This document shows positions 1 to 11,569 of a DNA stretch of 64,000 nt, piece after piece; positions within the stretch are counted from its first letter, which is position 1; every line of letters begins with the position of its first letter. The notes beneath the pieces were generated by a model. That model was not told the DNA's origin and made no database searches. It saw only the letters and a list, made by a program, of their open reading frames with translations. Both the position numbers and the translations under genes were made by a program. This DNA is from Myxocyprinus asiaticus (Eukaryota; Chordata; Actinopteri; Cypriniformes; Catostomidae), in the NCBI RefSeq assembly GCF_019703515.2, contig NC_059349.1, positions 25,664,744-25,728,743 of the forward strand, written 5' to 3'.

Positions 1-521
1 TTCTCCAGCAAATTAATTGTAGTAATAAAGCATCCTCATCGTCCATCCAGACAAAATTGCTCGATGCTTTCGCCATCTTCATAGTTTGTATTCACCGCTC
101 TGTGGAAGAATTCTTATGTGCGCAGGCACGTAGTGTTTCTTTACAAAGTGACATCGCCAACTACTGGCCTGGCATGCATAATACAGCGTTTTCAGTCGTT
201 TTCGCGGATCCGTGTGAACGGGGATCGTTTTGACAACGTTGTCGTCTGTACGTGAAACTTTTCCGTTTTTAGTACATCGTTGTCCTGTAAATGTACCCTG
301 AGAGAGGAGATCCCTCCTCAGCGATATTTCAAATGGCGAGCTGTATAACATATCTATCATGTCCGGAAACCATGGCTGATTGGGCCATTTCGGCGCAATT
401 AACAGAACAGTTTCCATATCCACTCGGACTTTGCTGATGACAGAATGAAGGAGGTGCACCAGGGGAAACACATACTTGAGTTTTGCCGGCCATACTTGGG
501 CCTGCACGTCATGGCGACATA
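1..521 (-). pseudogene. DIRS-type retrotransposon fragment, RNase H / connector end
   Basis: A minus-strand reading frame at 79-507 contains the motif run KYVFPLVHLLHSVISKV followed by LLIAPKWPNQPWF. The same block occurs near 11992-12486 and 17387-17713 at the end of the RNase H region of the other two DIRS copies in this window, which is the basis for the call. Only this 3' portion is present. The rest of the element is missing or displaced by two Tc1-like insertions, and a matching DIRS terminus ends at 3426. The frame loses similarity after about residue 50. It is a dead fragment with no complete domain and runs off the left edge of the window. Confidence 0.7.
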
Positions 522-1346
522 CAGTTGAAGTCAGAAGTTTACATACACCTTAGCTAAATATATTTAAACTCAGTTTTTCACAATTACTGACATTTAATTG
601 TAGAAAACATTCCCTGTCTTAGGTCATTTAGGATCACTACTTTATTTTAAGAATGTGAAATGTCAGAATAATAGTAGAGAGAATGATTTATTTCAGCTTT
701 TATTTCTTTCATCACATTCCCAGTGGGTCAGAAGTTTATATACACTGTTAGTATTTGGTAGCATTGCCTTCAAATTGTTTAACTTGGGTCAAATGTTTTG
801 GGTAGTCTTCCACAAGCTTCTCACAATAAGTTGTTGGAATTTTGGCCCATTCCTCCAGACAGAACTGGTGTAACTGAGTCAGGCTTGTAGGATGAACCAT
901 TCTTGTGGAGTTCCACAAACTTTTTCTGAGGTCTTGGCTGATTTCTTTTGATTTTCCCATGATGTCAAGCAAAGAGGGACTGAGTTTGAATGTAGGCCTT
1001 AAAATACATCCACAGGTACACCTTAAATTCAGTACACCTCCTATCAGAAGCTAATTGTCTAATTGTCTAAAGACTTGACATTTTCTGGAATTTTCCAAGC
1101 TGCTTAAAGGCACAGTTAACTTAGTGTATGTAAACTTCTGACCCACTGGAATTGTGATATAGTCAATTAAAATTTTAACAATCTGTCTGTAAACAATTGT
1201 TGGAAAAATTACTCAAGTCATGCACAAAGCAGATGTCCAAAATGACTTGCCAAAACTATAGTTTACTAATATTAAATCTGTGGAGGGATTAAAAATGAGT
1301 TTTAATGTCTTCAACCTAAGTGTATATAAACTTCTGACTTTAACTG
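522..1346 (-). mobile_element. Sleeping Beauty-type Tc1 element, internally deleted
   Basis: The ends are inverted repeats starting CAGTTGAAGTCAGAAGTTTA, flanked by TA dinucleotides (520-521 and 1347-1348). Inner direct repeats (AGTGGGTCAGAAGTTTA-type) sit at about 720 and 1120, matching the double-repeat IR/DR layout of salmonid and cyprinid Sleeping Beauty-type elements. The remaining coding sequence (972-748, minus) starts with a transposase-like N-terminus (MGKSKEISQDLRK) and jumps directly to a transposase C-terminus (LEEWAKIP...). The DNA-binding middle and the whole DDE catalytic core are therefore deleted. It is non-autonomous. Confidence 0.88.
748..972 (-). pseudogene. Deleted Tc1-like transposase remnant
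   Basis: This 74-codon frame is a fusion of the first ~15 and last ~55 residues of a Tc1-like transposase. A full-length protein of this family has about 340 residues, with a bipartite helix-turn-helix domain and a DDE core, none of which remains. It lies inside the element at 522-1346. Confidence 0.8.
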
Positions 1347-1352
1347 TATATA

Positions 1353-2971
1353 CAGTGCATCCGGAAAGTATTCACAGCGCTTCACTTTTTCCACATTTTG
1401 TTATGTTACAGCCTTATTCCAAAATGGATTAAATTCAATATTTTCCTCAAAATTCTACAAACAATACCCCATAATAACAACGTGAAAGAAGTTTGTTTGA
1501 AATCTTTGCAAATGTATTAAAAATAAAAAATGAAAAAAAATCACATGTACATAAGTATTCACAGCCTTTGCCATGACACTCAAAATTGAGCTCAGGTGCA
1601 TCCTGTTTCCACTGATCATCCTTGAGATGTTTTTACAACTTGATTGGAGTCCACCTGTGATAAATTCAGTTGATTGGACATGATTTAGAAAGGCACACAC
1701 CTGTCTATATAAGGTCCCACAGTTAACAGTGCATGTCAGAGCACAGACTAAGCCAGGAAGTCCAAGGAATTGTCTTTAGACCTCCGAGACAGGATTGTAT
1801 CGAGGCAGAGATCTGGGGAAGGGTACAGAAAAATGTCTGCAGCATTGAAGGTCCCAATGAGCACAGTGGCCTCCATCATCCGTAAATGGAAGAAGATTGG
1901 AACCACCAGGACTCTTCATAGATCTGGCCGCCCGGCCAAACTGAGTGATCGGGGGAGAAGGGCCTTAGTCAGGGAGGTGACCAAAAACCCGATGGTCACT
2001 CTGACAGAGCTCCAGCATTTCTCTGTGGAGAGTGGAGAAACTTCCAGAAGAACAACCATCTCTGCAGCACTCCACCGATCAGGCCTGTATGGTAGAGTGG
2101 CCAGACAGAAGCCACTCCTCAGTAAAAGGCACATGACAGCCGGCCTGGAGGACTCTCAGACCATGAGAAACAAAATTCTCTGGTCTGATGAAACAAAGAT
2201 TGAACTCTTTGGCCTGAATGGCAAGTGTCATGTCTGGAGGAAACCAGGCACCGCTCATCACCTGGCCAATACCATCCCTACAGTGAAGCATGGTGGTGGC
2301 AGCATCATGCTGTGGGGATGTTTTTCAGCGGCAGGAACTGGGAGACTAGTCAGGATCAAGGGAAAGATGAATGCAGCAATGTACAGAGACATCCTTGATG
2401 AAAACCTGCTCCAGGGCGCTCTGGACCTCAGACTAGGGCGAAGGTTCATCTTCCAACAGGACAACGACCCTAAGCACACAGCCAAGATAACAAAGGAGTG
2501 GCTATGGGACAACTCTGTGAATGTCCTTGAGTGGCCCAGCCAGAGCCCAGACTTGAACCCGATTGAACATCTCTGGAGAGATCTGAAAATGGCTGTGCAC
2601 CGACGCTCCCCATCCAACCTGATGGAGCTTGAGAGGTCCTGCAAAGAAGAATGGGAGAAACTGCCCAAAAATAGGTGTGCCAAGCTTGTAGCATCATACT
2701 CAAAAAGACTTGAGGCTGTAATTGGTGCCAAAGGTGCTTCAACAAAGTGTTGAGCAAAGGCTGTGAATACTTATGTACAACTGATTTTTTTCGTTTTTTA
2801 TTTTTAATAAATTTGCAAAGATTTCAAACAAACTTCTTTCACATTGTCATTATGGGGTATTGTTTGTAGAATTTTGAAGAAAATAATGAATTTAATCCAT
2901 TTTGGAATAAGGCTGTAACATAACAAAATGTGGAAAAAGTGAAGCACTGTGAATACTTTCCAGATGCACTG
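1353..2971 (+). mobile_element. Tc1-like DNA transposon, near full length
   Basis: Inverted repeats start CAGTGCATCCGGAAAGTATT at 1353 and end with the degenerate complement at 2971, both flanked by TA. Its length of 1619 bp is typical of Tc1 elements. It carries one transposase frame reading in the plus direction. It lies six bases from the end of the Sleeping Beauty-type element (522-1346), in a TATATA stretch. Confidence 0.92.
1755..2753 (+). pseudogene. Tc1-like DDE transposase, start codon lost
   Basis: The frame is open for about 330 codons and ends at TGA 2751-2753. It shows the N-terminal paired-like helix-turn-helix region (LDLRDRIVSRQRSGEGYRK), a GRPAK linker and a DDE core: WSDE, then DNDPKH, then [11 protein letters not shown], so all three acidic catalytic positions are present. 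There is no ATG at the expected N-terminus; the codon before KSKEL reads AGG and a TAA lies just upstream at 1749-1751. Compared with the usual sequence of this family, about seven residues (FAKRHLK) are missing between GLE and DSQ at about 2149. It could only be expressed from an alternative start. The element is probably inactive but recently so. Confidence 0.85.
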
Positions 2972-3019
2972 TATATATATATGTATACATACACATACAC
3001 AATATAACAATATGCAATT

Positions 3020-3426
3020 GCTTATAAGGAGACACAACTCCTGCCGAAGCGCTGCGGGGAATCAGGATGCTGAAGCGGCCCATTCACCAGCGAAGTGGAG
3101 TGATGTGAGAGCACTGCAGGGCAGCGGAGAGTCTTCTCACCATGAAGATACCGCCCGCTGACTCGTGTACTCGACGGCGAAGCAGTTGAGGGCTTCTAGA
3201 CGAGAGATGAATCGCTGTCTTTTAGGAAGAAAAGTCTGAAAAAAGATGTTTGCGTGCCAGCTTTTATAGCGGACAGCTTTGCGCCTAAAAGGGCGGGGCT
3301 CAAACACTATAGCCAATATTAGAATATTGCCGTTATTGTAGAGAGGTTTCAACTAGGTCGTGTGAAAGGACACTCCCCATATGCGTTAGCAAACGCAATG
3401 TCAAGTGTATGTGTCGTAAGGGAACT
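3020..3426 (-). repeat. DIRS terminal repeat (5' end of the left DIRS copy)
   Basis: This block has the same architecture as the right ends of the other two DIRS copies (15048 and 21342): read on the minus strand it starts AGTTCCCT, then shows a GCCCCGCCC box and a TATAA-like promoter stretch, followed by a GC-rich leader. It marks the 5' end of the DIRS element whose 3' fragment is at 1-521. The two Tc1 elements sit between the two pieces. From 3427 to 3885 I see only AT-rich, non-coding sequence. Confidence 0.65.
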
Positions 3427-3885
3427 TCAGCCTTAAAGCAAATTACAAAGACAAATCAGACTCCCCTCGAATGAATGGAGTGGAGAAAAATTATATCAAG
3501 GAACAAGGATGGAGTGGAAGGAAATATATTAGATGTAGAGATAAATAACATATAAGATCCTAAAATTTGACACAGATGGGAACTGCTTATAGAAGTAATA
3601 ATATAATATTAAAAGATGACAATTCTTTCTGTTTTGCTTTATAGTTAATGCACTAAGCTATTATACTGCCCTACAAAGGCAAAACGCAAAATTGAGTTTT
3701 GACTGAGGTCTCTTATGATCTGTCCGGTGAAAGAAGAGTTTGACTCATATACTGAAATTCAGAGAAACCATTGTGTGAAAATGCAGTAACTTCAAAATCC
3801 ACAACAAAATAAGTCAATCATTTTTTCTCAGTTTCAGTGTTGGTGTAGTTACTGAGTTTGGCCACTGAGTTAAACATGTGTAAAG

Positions 3886-6675
3886 CAAGGGCGTAGGTTT
3901 GATTTTGACATTGGTGGGGATGTAAAAGCAGTCAGTACAGCCCACCCCGCCCCAGGAAGCTGAGGATTTTAGCATTTATGATAGACTTTTGACCGCAATT
4001 TCATGTCATCTAAAGCCTTTATGTATAGTTGAGAGCCAACACACTCATAAAGGGAGTTTTTTATGTCAGTATGTTCCTAAGACAATAATTACACAATTTT
4101 GATTATGTAAACCAACAACATAACAATTTAGCTTTCTGTACTTCATGATATAATATCTAAACAAGCATACATTCATAACTGAAAAAAACATTGTTCAGGG
4201 ATTGACATTAAGGGTTTTAGTCTATATTGACTACAAGAATATGTTAATTAACGAATTCTGTAATAAGTTAAAGGTAACTAATGACAACAAGGAGGCAGTT
4301 TAACAGAGACTTGACTTTAACTTTACTCTGTCCATAGTGCAATCGTCAACATCTCTCATACATCAGCATCAGAGTACATATACATAATGTATGGAGAGCA
4401 CTTACAGGCATAACCTGGTATTGTAGTCCACATAACCAATAACCAAGTACCATAATCACAGAACACAAGAAATTCTCTACTCAAATTTGACAGCTGAATG
4501 GAACCTTGAAGAACACATTTTAAGTACTCCTACCTTTTGAAACCAGTGATCTGTAAATATGTATTTACATCTAAACATAAAAAATACTGCTAACTATATC
4601 CCCACCCTAAATACACACAGCTCAGAGTCCACTGACTTGTCCCTTGCTATTTGAAAAAGCCAGACACATACCTGTGCCAGTCTTTAACAGAAATGAACTG
4701 TTGGCATATTTGTTTCACATCAATATTGTCCAGTTTGTCCTGGTGGACATGGCACAGAGCAATATCGTTCAATCTCACTTGTGTCATTGTTGTTCCGAAC
4801 AAACAAATATCTACCTTTACTCTTATAATCACGTTGTTACCAGTGGTCGATTTGTAAAAACAATTCAAGGTGGATGGTGTTGTCAAAGATCATATTTTTT
4901 TTTTTTTTTAGGGGCTGTCTAATACTTATAGGTCATTGACAAATAAGGTTGTTAAAGGTGTTAAAATAAGAAATCTTTTAAAAATCTGATTAAGAATTCA
5001 AGTTCTCGGGAAATCTAATCTTTGTGTCCAATATGGTTATATACATATCTAAAAAATGTACTTATTATTTACTTTTTACAAAAATATTTAAAACTTTCAA
5101 ATTGTCATATGGTGTAACCATCAAGTAAAAAAGTATAATAATACTTTCTTTGCACCTTGAATACATGAGAGTACAAGCTTAATCATTAATTTCCAAAAGG
5201 CTTTCAAACAAATTTTTCAAGATAAATTTTTTTATATAAAAATATTATACATTTTTGATATTATACAAGTTTTCTCAGGGTTACACCACGTAATTTGAAC
5301 AAAATGTGCCTTTTCATAAAAAGATAAAAATAATTTCAGATGTTTTTTAAAACGTCATGCTCAGTCTTGAGGGTCTAAAGGTGTCCACTCTGTTTTATGG
5401 TTTTTATTGTCAACATAAACAGCAAAATGGCTACCTACATGTTGGTTACACCATGACTTTGATTTGGTGGACAAAAGCATTTTAAATAATGAATCATATT
5501 TTAAAACACAATTGTTTCACTGCTAATTTTTTAAAGAAATAATAATAAAAGATTATTCTGCACTAGTCATGCCAAACATTTTTCTTTTCAGCTTTTAATG
5601 AGACTGTGTCTCTGGACACCACATTACATTTTTCACTTTTAAGCCCAGAAAAAATAGTATGACGTTAAACTCAGAAATTGAAAATATGCTCATCATGGAA
5701 GAGGTGTATTCAAGTAAATGGTTTGTGTGAATTGCATTTTTTAATGTATGTTTAATGTAAAAGATCTGGACAAAAATTAGCATCACTTCATTGACCCTTA
5801 GAACACATGGCCATAATATGCATGTTACCCTCTGTTATTGTATTTTATGATAAATCTTGTGAAAAGAATCCACGTTATGATCATGAAATTTTTTTTTTTT
5901 CTAGATTGCTCGCCCACTGTCACAGACACACATATTGTCTACTCCAATAACTGAACAAGTAAAGGAAGTTTGGGCTGTTTCTATGAAGGATGCTTAAACA
6001 GTGGTGCACAAAAGTGTTTTATGGGCGAAATCCCGAAATTTTTTAAAAAGAGTTAAAAACGTACACGTTGTAACTTCAAACTTGTCATCCCTTACATTCT
6101 GTTCTCTTTTTTTTTGTAAAGAAAAACAATATATATATATATTTGCATATATTTGCATATAAAAATGCACTGTCCCTGAATCAATATGAGATGCGATTTT
6201 CCCTGTATTTTCTTGCACAGAACTGTTGGTTTAAGGATGGTGTCTTCCACACTTACTGGTAGCCTGCATGATGTGCATCTAGTTGACGAATCTTCGGTGC
6301 TTCGTACAACCGGATGTACCTACGGCCTCTCACGCGTTAGCAAGAAATGGCAAAGCCAATCCTATTAGCAACATGGGTTAGGGTGGCGGGACTCGTAGTA
6401 GAGAACGAGATCTGTTAACCGTTTGTGTACCACAAATTGTGATACTGCCTGTCTGGGCCAGGACACTCTTGTAAAAGAGATTCTTAATCTCAATGAGAAT
6501 TCCTCTGGTTAAATAAAGGTTAAATAAAATAAATAAATAAATAAAAGACACCGACGGACAACAGTGGTTATATATTTTAATTGTTTGAACAAAATTATTG
6601 CTAGGGACAATTCAGTAGTTGCTGGATATTGGTAGGGACATGTCTCTAGCGTCCCTACTAAATTCTACGCCCTTG
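3886..6675. mobile_element. hAT-like DNA transposon remnant with 8-bp target duplication
   Basis: The ends are CAAGGGCGTAGG at 3886 and CTACGCCCTTG ending at 6675. They are flanked by identical 8-bp direct repeats GTGTAAAG (3878-3885 and 6676-6683). An 8-bp duplication with CAAGG...CCTTG ends is the signature of the hAT superfamily. No transposase reading frame of useful size remains in the 2.8 kb interior, which is AT-rich. At about 6405-6545 it includes a stretch ending in TTAAATAAAGGTTAAATAAA repeats that looks like the 3' tail of a LINE or SINE. Confidence 0.75.
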
Positions 6676-6699
6676 GTGTAAAGTCATTTAGGGAAATAT

Positions 6700-7640
6700 A
6701 CAAGAATTTGGATGGATGCATGCATGGATGGATGGCAATGTTAGGGTGTTAACAAAGTGTTTTTTTCCTCTCTTTCCATTTTTTTCGGGAATAAAAATAG
6801 CCAATGATACCGCAGCGGAACAGAATCTTAGGGGATCAGGACTGAAAAAATAGTGTAGTCCTCTACCTGTTGGCTTTTGCGGGTGGGAGCGGGTCTGAAA
6901 AATCCATTCCGCACAGAATCTACTTTATCCACCTTATTCCTGGGGGTCTTACTGGGGAAACGGATATGGGATGAACTTCCGGTGGCAGTCGTTCTGTAGC
7001 ATTCACTAATGTAGGCAGCGGTCATAGAGACCCCACTTTCAGCTGGTATTAGGATGTGATTCGGATGATCCGATGACACGTGATCAGCACTATATACAGG
7101 TGTAAATGGGGTGCAAAACCTTTTGTGATCGAATCGAAAAAAAACCTCATACCAAGGTAGCCAAAAATGCATTTGAAATGCTGTAAACACCGTCTGGGAT
7201 GCAGCGAAGTGCCATTCCTTATCTGTCAGTCAACCACTGCACTAAATCAATAGTTTAAACTGTTCATGACTCTGGTGACACATGGCTTTAAAAGGAAATA
7301 ACTGTCCGATCTGAAAAAATTAAAAATAGCTTACATATACATGTACGAAATCTTTACGGATCTTCTTCAGTGTCTTCGTGTGCACTTACAGTCGATGAAA
7401 TTAGAGCTGTACCTGATGCACCATTTTTCCATGCCTCTTTGTCTTTTGTGACATTTTTCTGGTTTATTCATTTATGATGTAGTGATGATAAATGCCATCA
7501 TGAAACTCTCCCCTTAAAAAACGATCACAAGTGCTCACAGGAGATGCATTTGTGCGACCAACAGCGATGTGTCTCACCTGACCACATGTGATCGGATCAC
7601 GCGAGATACATCTTAATACTGTGATGATGTGCATTAATTA
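6700..7640. repeat. Degenerate dispersed repeat region
   Basis: A short GGAT-rich simple repeat lies at 6711-6733. Blocks at about 7021-7110 and 7540-7600 contain GTGATC/GATCAC-rich sequence (GTGATCGGATCACG) resembling the ends of common fish MITEs. A minus-strand open frame at 6828-7190 crosses this repeat and is not considered a gene. No gene was seen here. Confidence 0.4.
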
Positions 7641-7782
7641 CAATACCTGTTGTTCTTCAAGAATCCAGTAGATCCTCACTAGACCCGGTCAACACAAGTT
7701 TGGATTTGCTTCAAAGCTAAGGATCAAGGATGACCCAACTTCAGATTTGTAAATCATAAGTTTCGCACTTTATACTTTTTTA

Positions 7783-8216
7783 TTCTCTCTCCCCTTTTCT
7801 CCCCAATTTGGAATGCCCAATACCCAATGCGCTCTAAGTCCTCGTGGTGGCGTAGTGACCTCAATCCAGGTGGCGGAGGACGAATCTCAGTTGCCTCCAG
7901 GTCTGAGACCGTCAATCCGCGTATCTTATCAAGTGGCTTGTTGAGCGCGTTACCGTGGAGACGTAGCACATGTGGAGTCTTCACGCTATTCTCCGTGGCA
8001 TTCAAGCACAACTCACCACGTACCCCACCGAGAACGAGAACCACACATTATAGCGACCACGAGGAGGTTACCCCATGTGACTCTACCCTCCCTAGCAACC
8101 AGGCTAATTTGGTTGCTTAGGAGACCTGGCTGGAGTCACTCAGCACGCCCTGAAATCGAACTCGTGACTCCAGGGGTGGTAGTCAGCTTCTTTACTCGCT
8201 GAGCTACCCAGTCCCC
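7783..8216 (-). repeat. tRNA-derived SINE (cyprinid type), copy 1
   Basis: Read on the minus strand it begins GGGACTGGGTAGCTCAGCGAG, a tRNA-like head with an A-box (TAGCTCAGCGAG) and a B-box-like GAGTTCGATTTC about 40 bp later. A long body and a 3' end GGGGAGAAAAGGGGAGAGAG follow. It is flanked by an 18-bp target-site duplication, GCACTTTATACTTTTTTA, at 7765-7782 and 8217-8234, so the insertion boundaries are exact. Copies 2 and 3 are at 20738-21160 and 59716-60067. Confidence 0.88.
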
Positions 8217-8939
8217 GCACTTTATACTTTTTTAATGTTTGCAATTTGGCTTTCTGAATTTGCTTTTTTGCACATTGCGTGAAAAACGCTTGTTGTGAAA
8301 TCATCAACTAGTCTCTAACTATGGGATCAAAATCCTGTCAAAAGTATTGCAGTCACGGATCCAAAAATAATATGTGTGAATCAAAATAATAAGCATGAAT
8401 CAAAAAATAATAAGCGCAGATAAAAAAATAATAAGCGCAAAAATAAATAAAAAGCGCAGATCAAAATAATTTGCACAAATAAAAAAGCATGAATCAAAAA
8501 TATATAAACACATTTAAAATATGCTGCAAAAAACAAAACAACAGAAAAATTAAAGCAAAGTCATCGGACATTTCTTTATTCACAAATAGTTGCAAATTTA
8601 GGGACCGTCTCTGAAGATACAGGCAACATTGGAGCATACATATCCAAAACATTTACAAACATTTCCATAACATAGAGTGTACAACTTCAATAACATTTGA
8701 AGCAAATAACTTACAGGTATACAACCAACTCCAAAGTGTGCATGTAGGTGTCAGCAATAATGGTCCACAAAAAGTCCAATTATATGTAAGCATTTCTATA
8801 TTCATCAGTATCGTAATAGACCTTGGTGTCTGGATCAGGATTTTATTTAATGGAAAAGCGAATCAAGTTGGGTTCTGAACTCGCGACTACATTGGTACAG
8901 CTAGTAAAAACATGCATCAAACATCCATTTTTTTAGATA

Positions 8940-10164
8940 CACTATATTGCCAAAAGTATTCACTCACCCATCCAAATAATTGAATTCAGGTGTTCCAATC
9001 ACTTCCATGGCCACAGGTGTATAAAATGAAGCACCTAGGCATGCAGACTGCTTCTACAAACATTTGTGAAAGAATGGGCTGCTCTCAGGAGCTCAGTGAA
9101 TTCCAGCATGGTACTGTGATAGGATGCCACCTGTGCAACAGGTCCAGTCGTGAAATTTCCTCGCTACTAAATATTCCACAGTCAACTGTCAGTGCTATTA
9201 TAACAAAGTGGAAGCGATTGGGAATGACAGCAACTCAGCCACGAAGTGGTAGGCCACGTAAAATGACAGAGTATGCTGAGGCGCATAATGCGCAGAGGTC
9301 GCCAACTTTCTGCAGAGTCAATCGCTACAGACCTCCAAAGTTCATGTGGCCTTCAGATTAGCTCAAGAACAGTGCGTAGAGAGCTTCATGGAATGGGTTT
9401 CCATGGCCGAGAAGCATACATCACCAAGTGCAATGCAAAGTGTCGGATGCAGTGGTGTAAAGCACGCCGCCACTGGACTCTAGAGCAGTGGAGATGCGTT
9501 CTCTGGAGTGACGAATCACGCTTCTCCATCTGGCAATCTGATGGACGAGTCTGGGTTTGGCGGTTGCCAGGAGAACGGTACTTGTCTGACTGCATTGTGC
9601 CAACTGTGAAGTTTGGTGGAGGGGGGATTATGGTGTGGGGTTGTTTTTCAGGAGCTGGGCTTGGCCCCTTAGTTCCAGTGAAAGGAACTCTGAATGCTTC
9701 AGCATACCAAGAGATTTTGGACAATTCCATGCTCCCAACTTTGTGGGAACAGTTTGGGGATGGCCCCTTCCTGTTCCAACATGACTGCGCACCAGTGCAC
9801 AAAGCAAGGTCCATAAAGACATGGATGAGCGAGTTTGGTGTGGAAGAACTTGACTGGCCTGCACAGAGTCCTGACCTCAACCCGATAGAGCACCTTTGGG
9901 ATGAATTAGAGCGAAGACTGCGAGCCAGGACTTCTCGTCCAACATCAGTGTCTGACCTCACAAATGCGCTTCTGGAAGAATGGTCAAAAATTCCCATAAA
10001 CACACTCCTAAACCTTGTGGAAAGCCTTCCCAGAAGAGTTGAAGCTTTTATAGCTGCAAAGGGTGGGCCGATATCATATTAAACCCTATGGATTAAGAAT
10101 GGGATGTCACTTAAGTTCATATGCGTCTAAAGGCAGATGAGCGAATACTTTTGGCAATATAGTG
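8940..10164 (+). mobile_element. Tc1-like transposon, copy A
   Basis: The element has inverted repeats CACTATATTGCCAAAAGTAT and its complement at the right end, both flanked by TA (8938-8939, 10165-10166). It is closely similar to the copy at 17711-18958. It sits inside the long-inverted-repeat element 8305-10810. Confidence 0.93.
9028..10082 (+). pseudogene. Tc1-like transposase with frameshift (copy A)
   Basis: The reading starts MKHLGMQTASTNICERMGC and covers the helix-turn-helix region ([28 protein letters not shown]). It then shifts frame at about 9269, where 11 bases present in copy B are missing. The DDE half continues in another frame to 10082: [10 protein letters not shown], then HDCAPVHKA, then [12 protein letters not shown] further 12-base in-frame deletion relative to copy B lies at about 9411. 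The catalytic residues are intact but separated from the DNA-binding domain by the frameshift, so no functional protein is expected. Confidence 0.88.
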
Positions 10165-11249
10165 TAGGTAGCCAATAACCTACAAACAAGGAAGTCTTAA
10201 ATAATGTCTAAACTAAAACTCTGCTAACTAAATTCAGCCCCATTTCGCAGCCGGCCCACCGGAAAAAGTCCCGGTTCTCCTGATGGCCAGTCCGCCCCTG
10301 GTTGCATTGGAGTGACTTCACCTCCCATCTTCGAATGATTGGCTAGAGGAGGAGCTGTCGATCAAGAACTAGTGGACCAATAGGGATGCAAAACGTCCCC
10401 GATTTACATGAAACTCTACTCACAAGTTTTGGAAAGCACAGAACTTGGGAACAAAAGCAAAGAAAAATACAGCGTAAGCGTACAAAAAAATTAAAATATG
10501 AGCAAAATTGTCAGAGCACAAAAAACAGTAATATAACCAAGAAAAACATGATTTTGTTAGCAATTCTGATGATTTTTTTTTTTTTTTTGCAGCATATTTT
10601 AAATGTGTTTATATATTTTAGATTCATGCTTGTTATTTTTTGTTCTGTGCTAATTATTTTTATCTGCGCTTATTATTTTGACCTGTGCTTTTTATTTATT
10701 TTTGCGCTTATTATTTTTTGATTCACGATTATTATTTTGATTCACGCTTATTATTTTTGGATCAGTGACCACAATACTTTTGATGGGATTTTGATCCCAT
10801 ACCTAGCTACCTTGTTCCATAACAATGAAGCTGTAGCTCTGTTTTGGTTACAATATAAACTGATTGGCATCCTCCACAGTCCTGCTTGAGTCAGCTGTTT
10901 ACTTCTAAGCGGATGTACCTCCCACATTTCGTGCAGAGCATCACAGGGTGTAGGAATAAGGTGGATAATTCAGGTTCAGCATTTCACGAACACCCGCATC
11001 ATGATTTTGGGGAGCTGAGGTGGAGAGAATTATTTGATAAAAGGGAGCCTGTGGTACATTAACAGCAGCCACAAGGTCACTGGAGGTGACACCACAGGCT
11101 TCTTTATGGGCACTAAAAATCTATGCATTGCACACAAATAACTCTTATTACTGTTCTCGCTCGCGTGACATCTCTGACTGTCTGGTTTGCAGCAGCCGCT
11201 TCTCGTGTGTATCATTGCTTTCGGCCAATGACAAAAATAGAAAAATACG

Positions 11250-11535
11250 TCTCCGGTTACACAACCTCGGTTCCCTGAGATGAAGAGAATGAGACATTGT
11301 GGTAAATGATTTTGGGGAATTCCTTCTCCGAAGACCTAATTGAAGCCCTTGTATAATAATGCCAATCCTATGATTGGCAATGGTGTTTGAGCTCCGCCCC
11401 TTTAGGCGTGCAGTTGGCCTATATAAGTGGTAAATACATTTCTTCAGAATTTTCTGACTGTAGGACAAGAGCGCATCGCTCATACCTCGAAACTCTGAAG
11501 TAGTAGCGCAGCCAGCTTTCACAATGTCTAGTTCC
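11250..11535 (+). repeat. DIRS inverted terminal repeat (3' end of the middle DIRS copy)
   Basis: The block from GGTTCCCTGAGATGAAG (about 11270) through CTCCGCCCCTTTAGGCG and the TATATAAG box matches, in inverted orientation, the 5' terminus of the third DIRS copy (21180-21342). It adjoins a short inverted repeat: CCTCGGTTCCCTGAGATGAA at about 11266 recurs as its complement at 11535-11556. DIRS elements carry inverted terminal repeats plus an internal complementary region, which fits. From 10811 to 11249 I see no gene. Confidence 0.6.
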
Positions 11536-11569
11536 CTTCATCTCAGGGAACCGAGGTTACATGTGTAAC

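Larger units (their letters stand above)
8305..10810. mobile_element. Unclassified DNA element with ~250-bp inverted repeats, split by a Tc1 insertion
   Basis: The left arm (about 8310-8560) contains GGGATCAAAATCC followed by repeated AATAATAAGCGC/AGATCAAA units. Its reverse complement occupies about 10580-10805 (units of GCGCTTATTATT, ending GGATTTTGATCCC-like sequence). The arms enclose about 2 kb, half of which is the Tc1 copy at 8940-10164. No coding sequence of its own was recognised. The tandem units of roughly 18 bp inside the arms look like subterminal transposase-binding repeats. Confidence 0.65.

Noticed and set aside
2258..2757. Minus-strand frames opposite the Tc1 transposase
   Set aside because: They are antisense shadows of the transposase frame. 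The same occurs at 9386-10003 and 18135-18797.
6828..7190. 120-codon minus-strand open frame
   Set aside because: It crosses a GTGATC-rich dispersed repeat, resembles no known protein and has no splice context.
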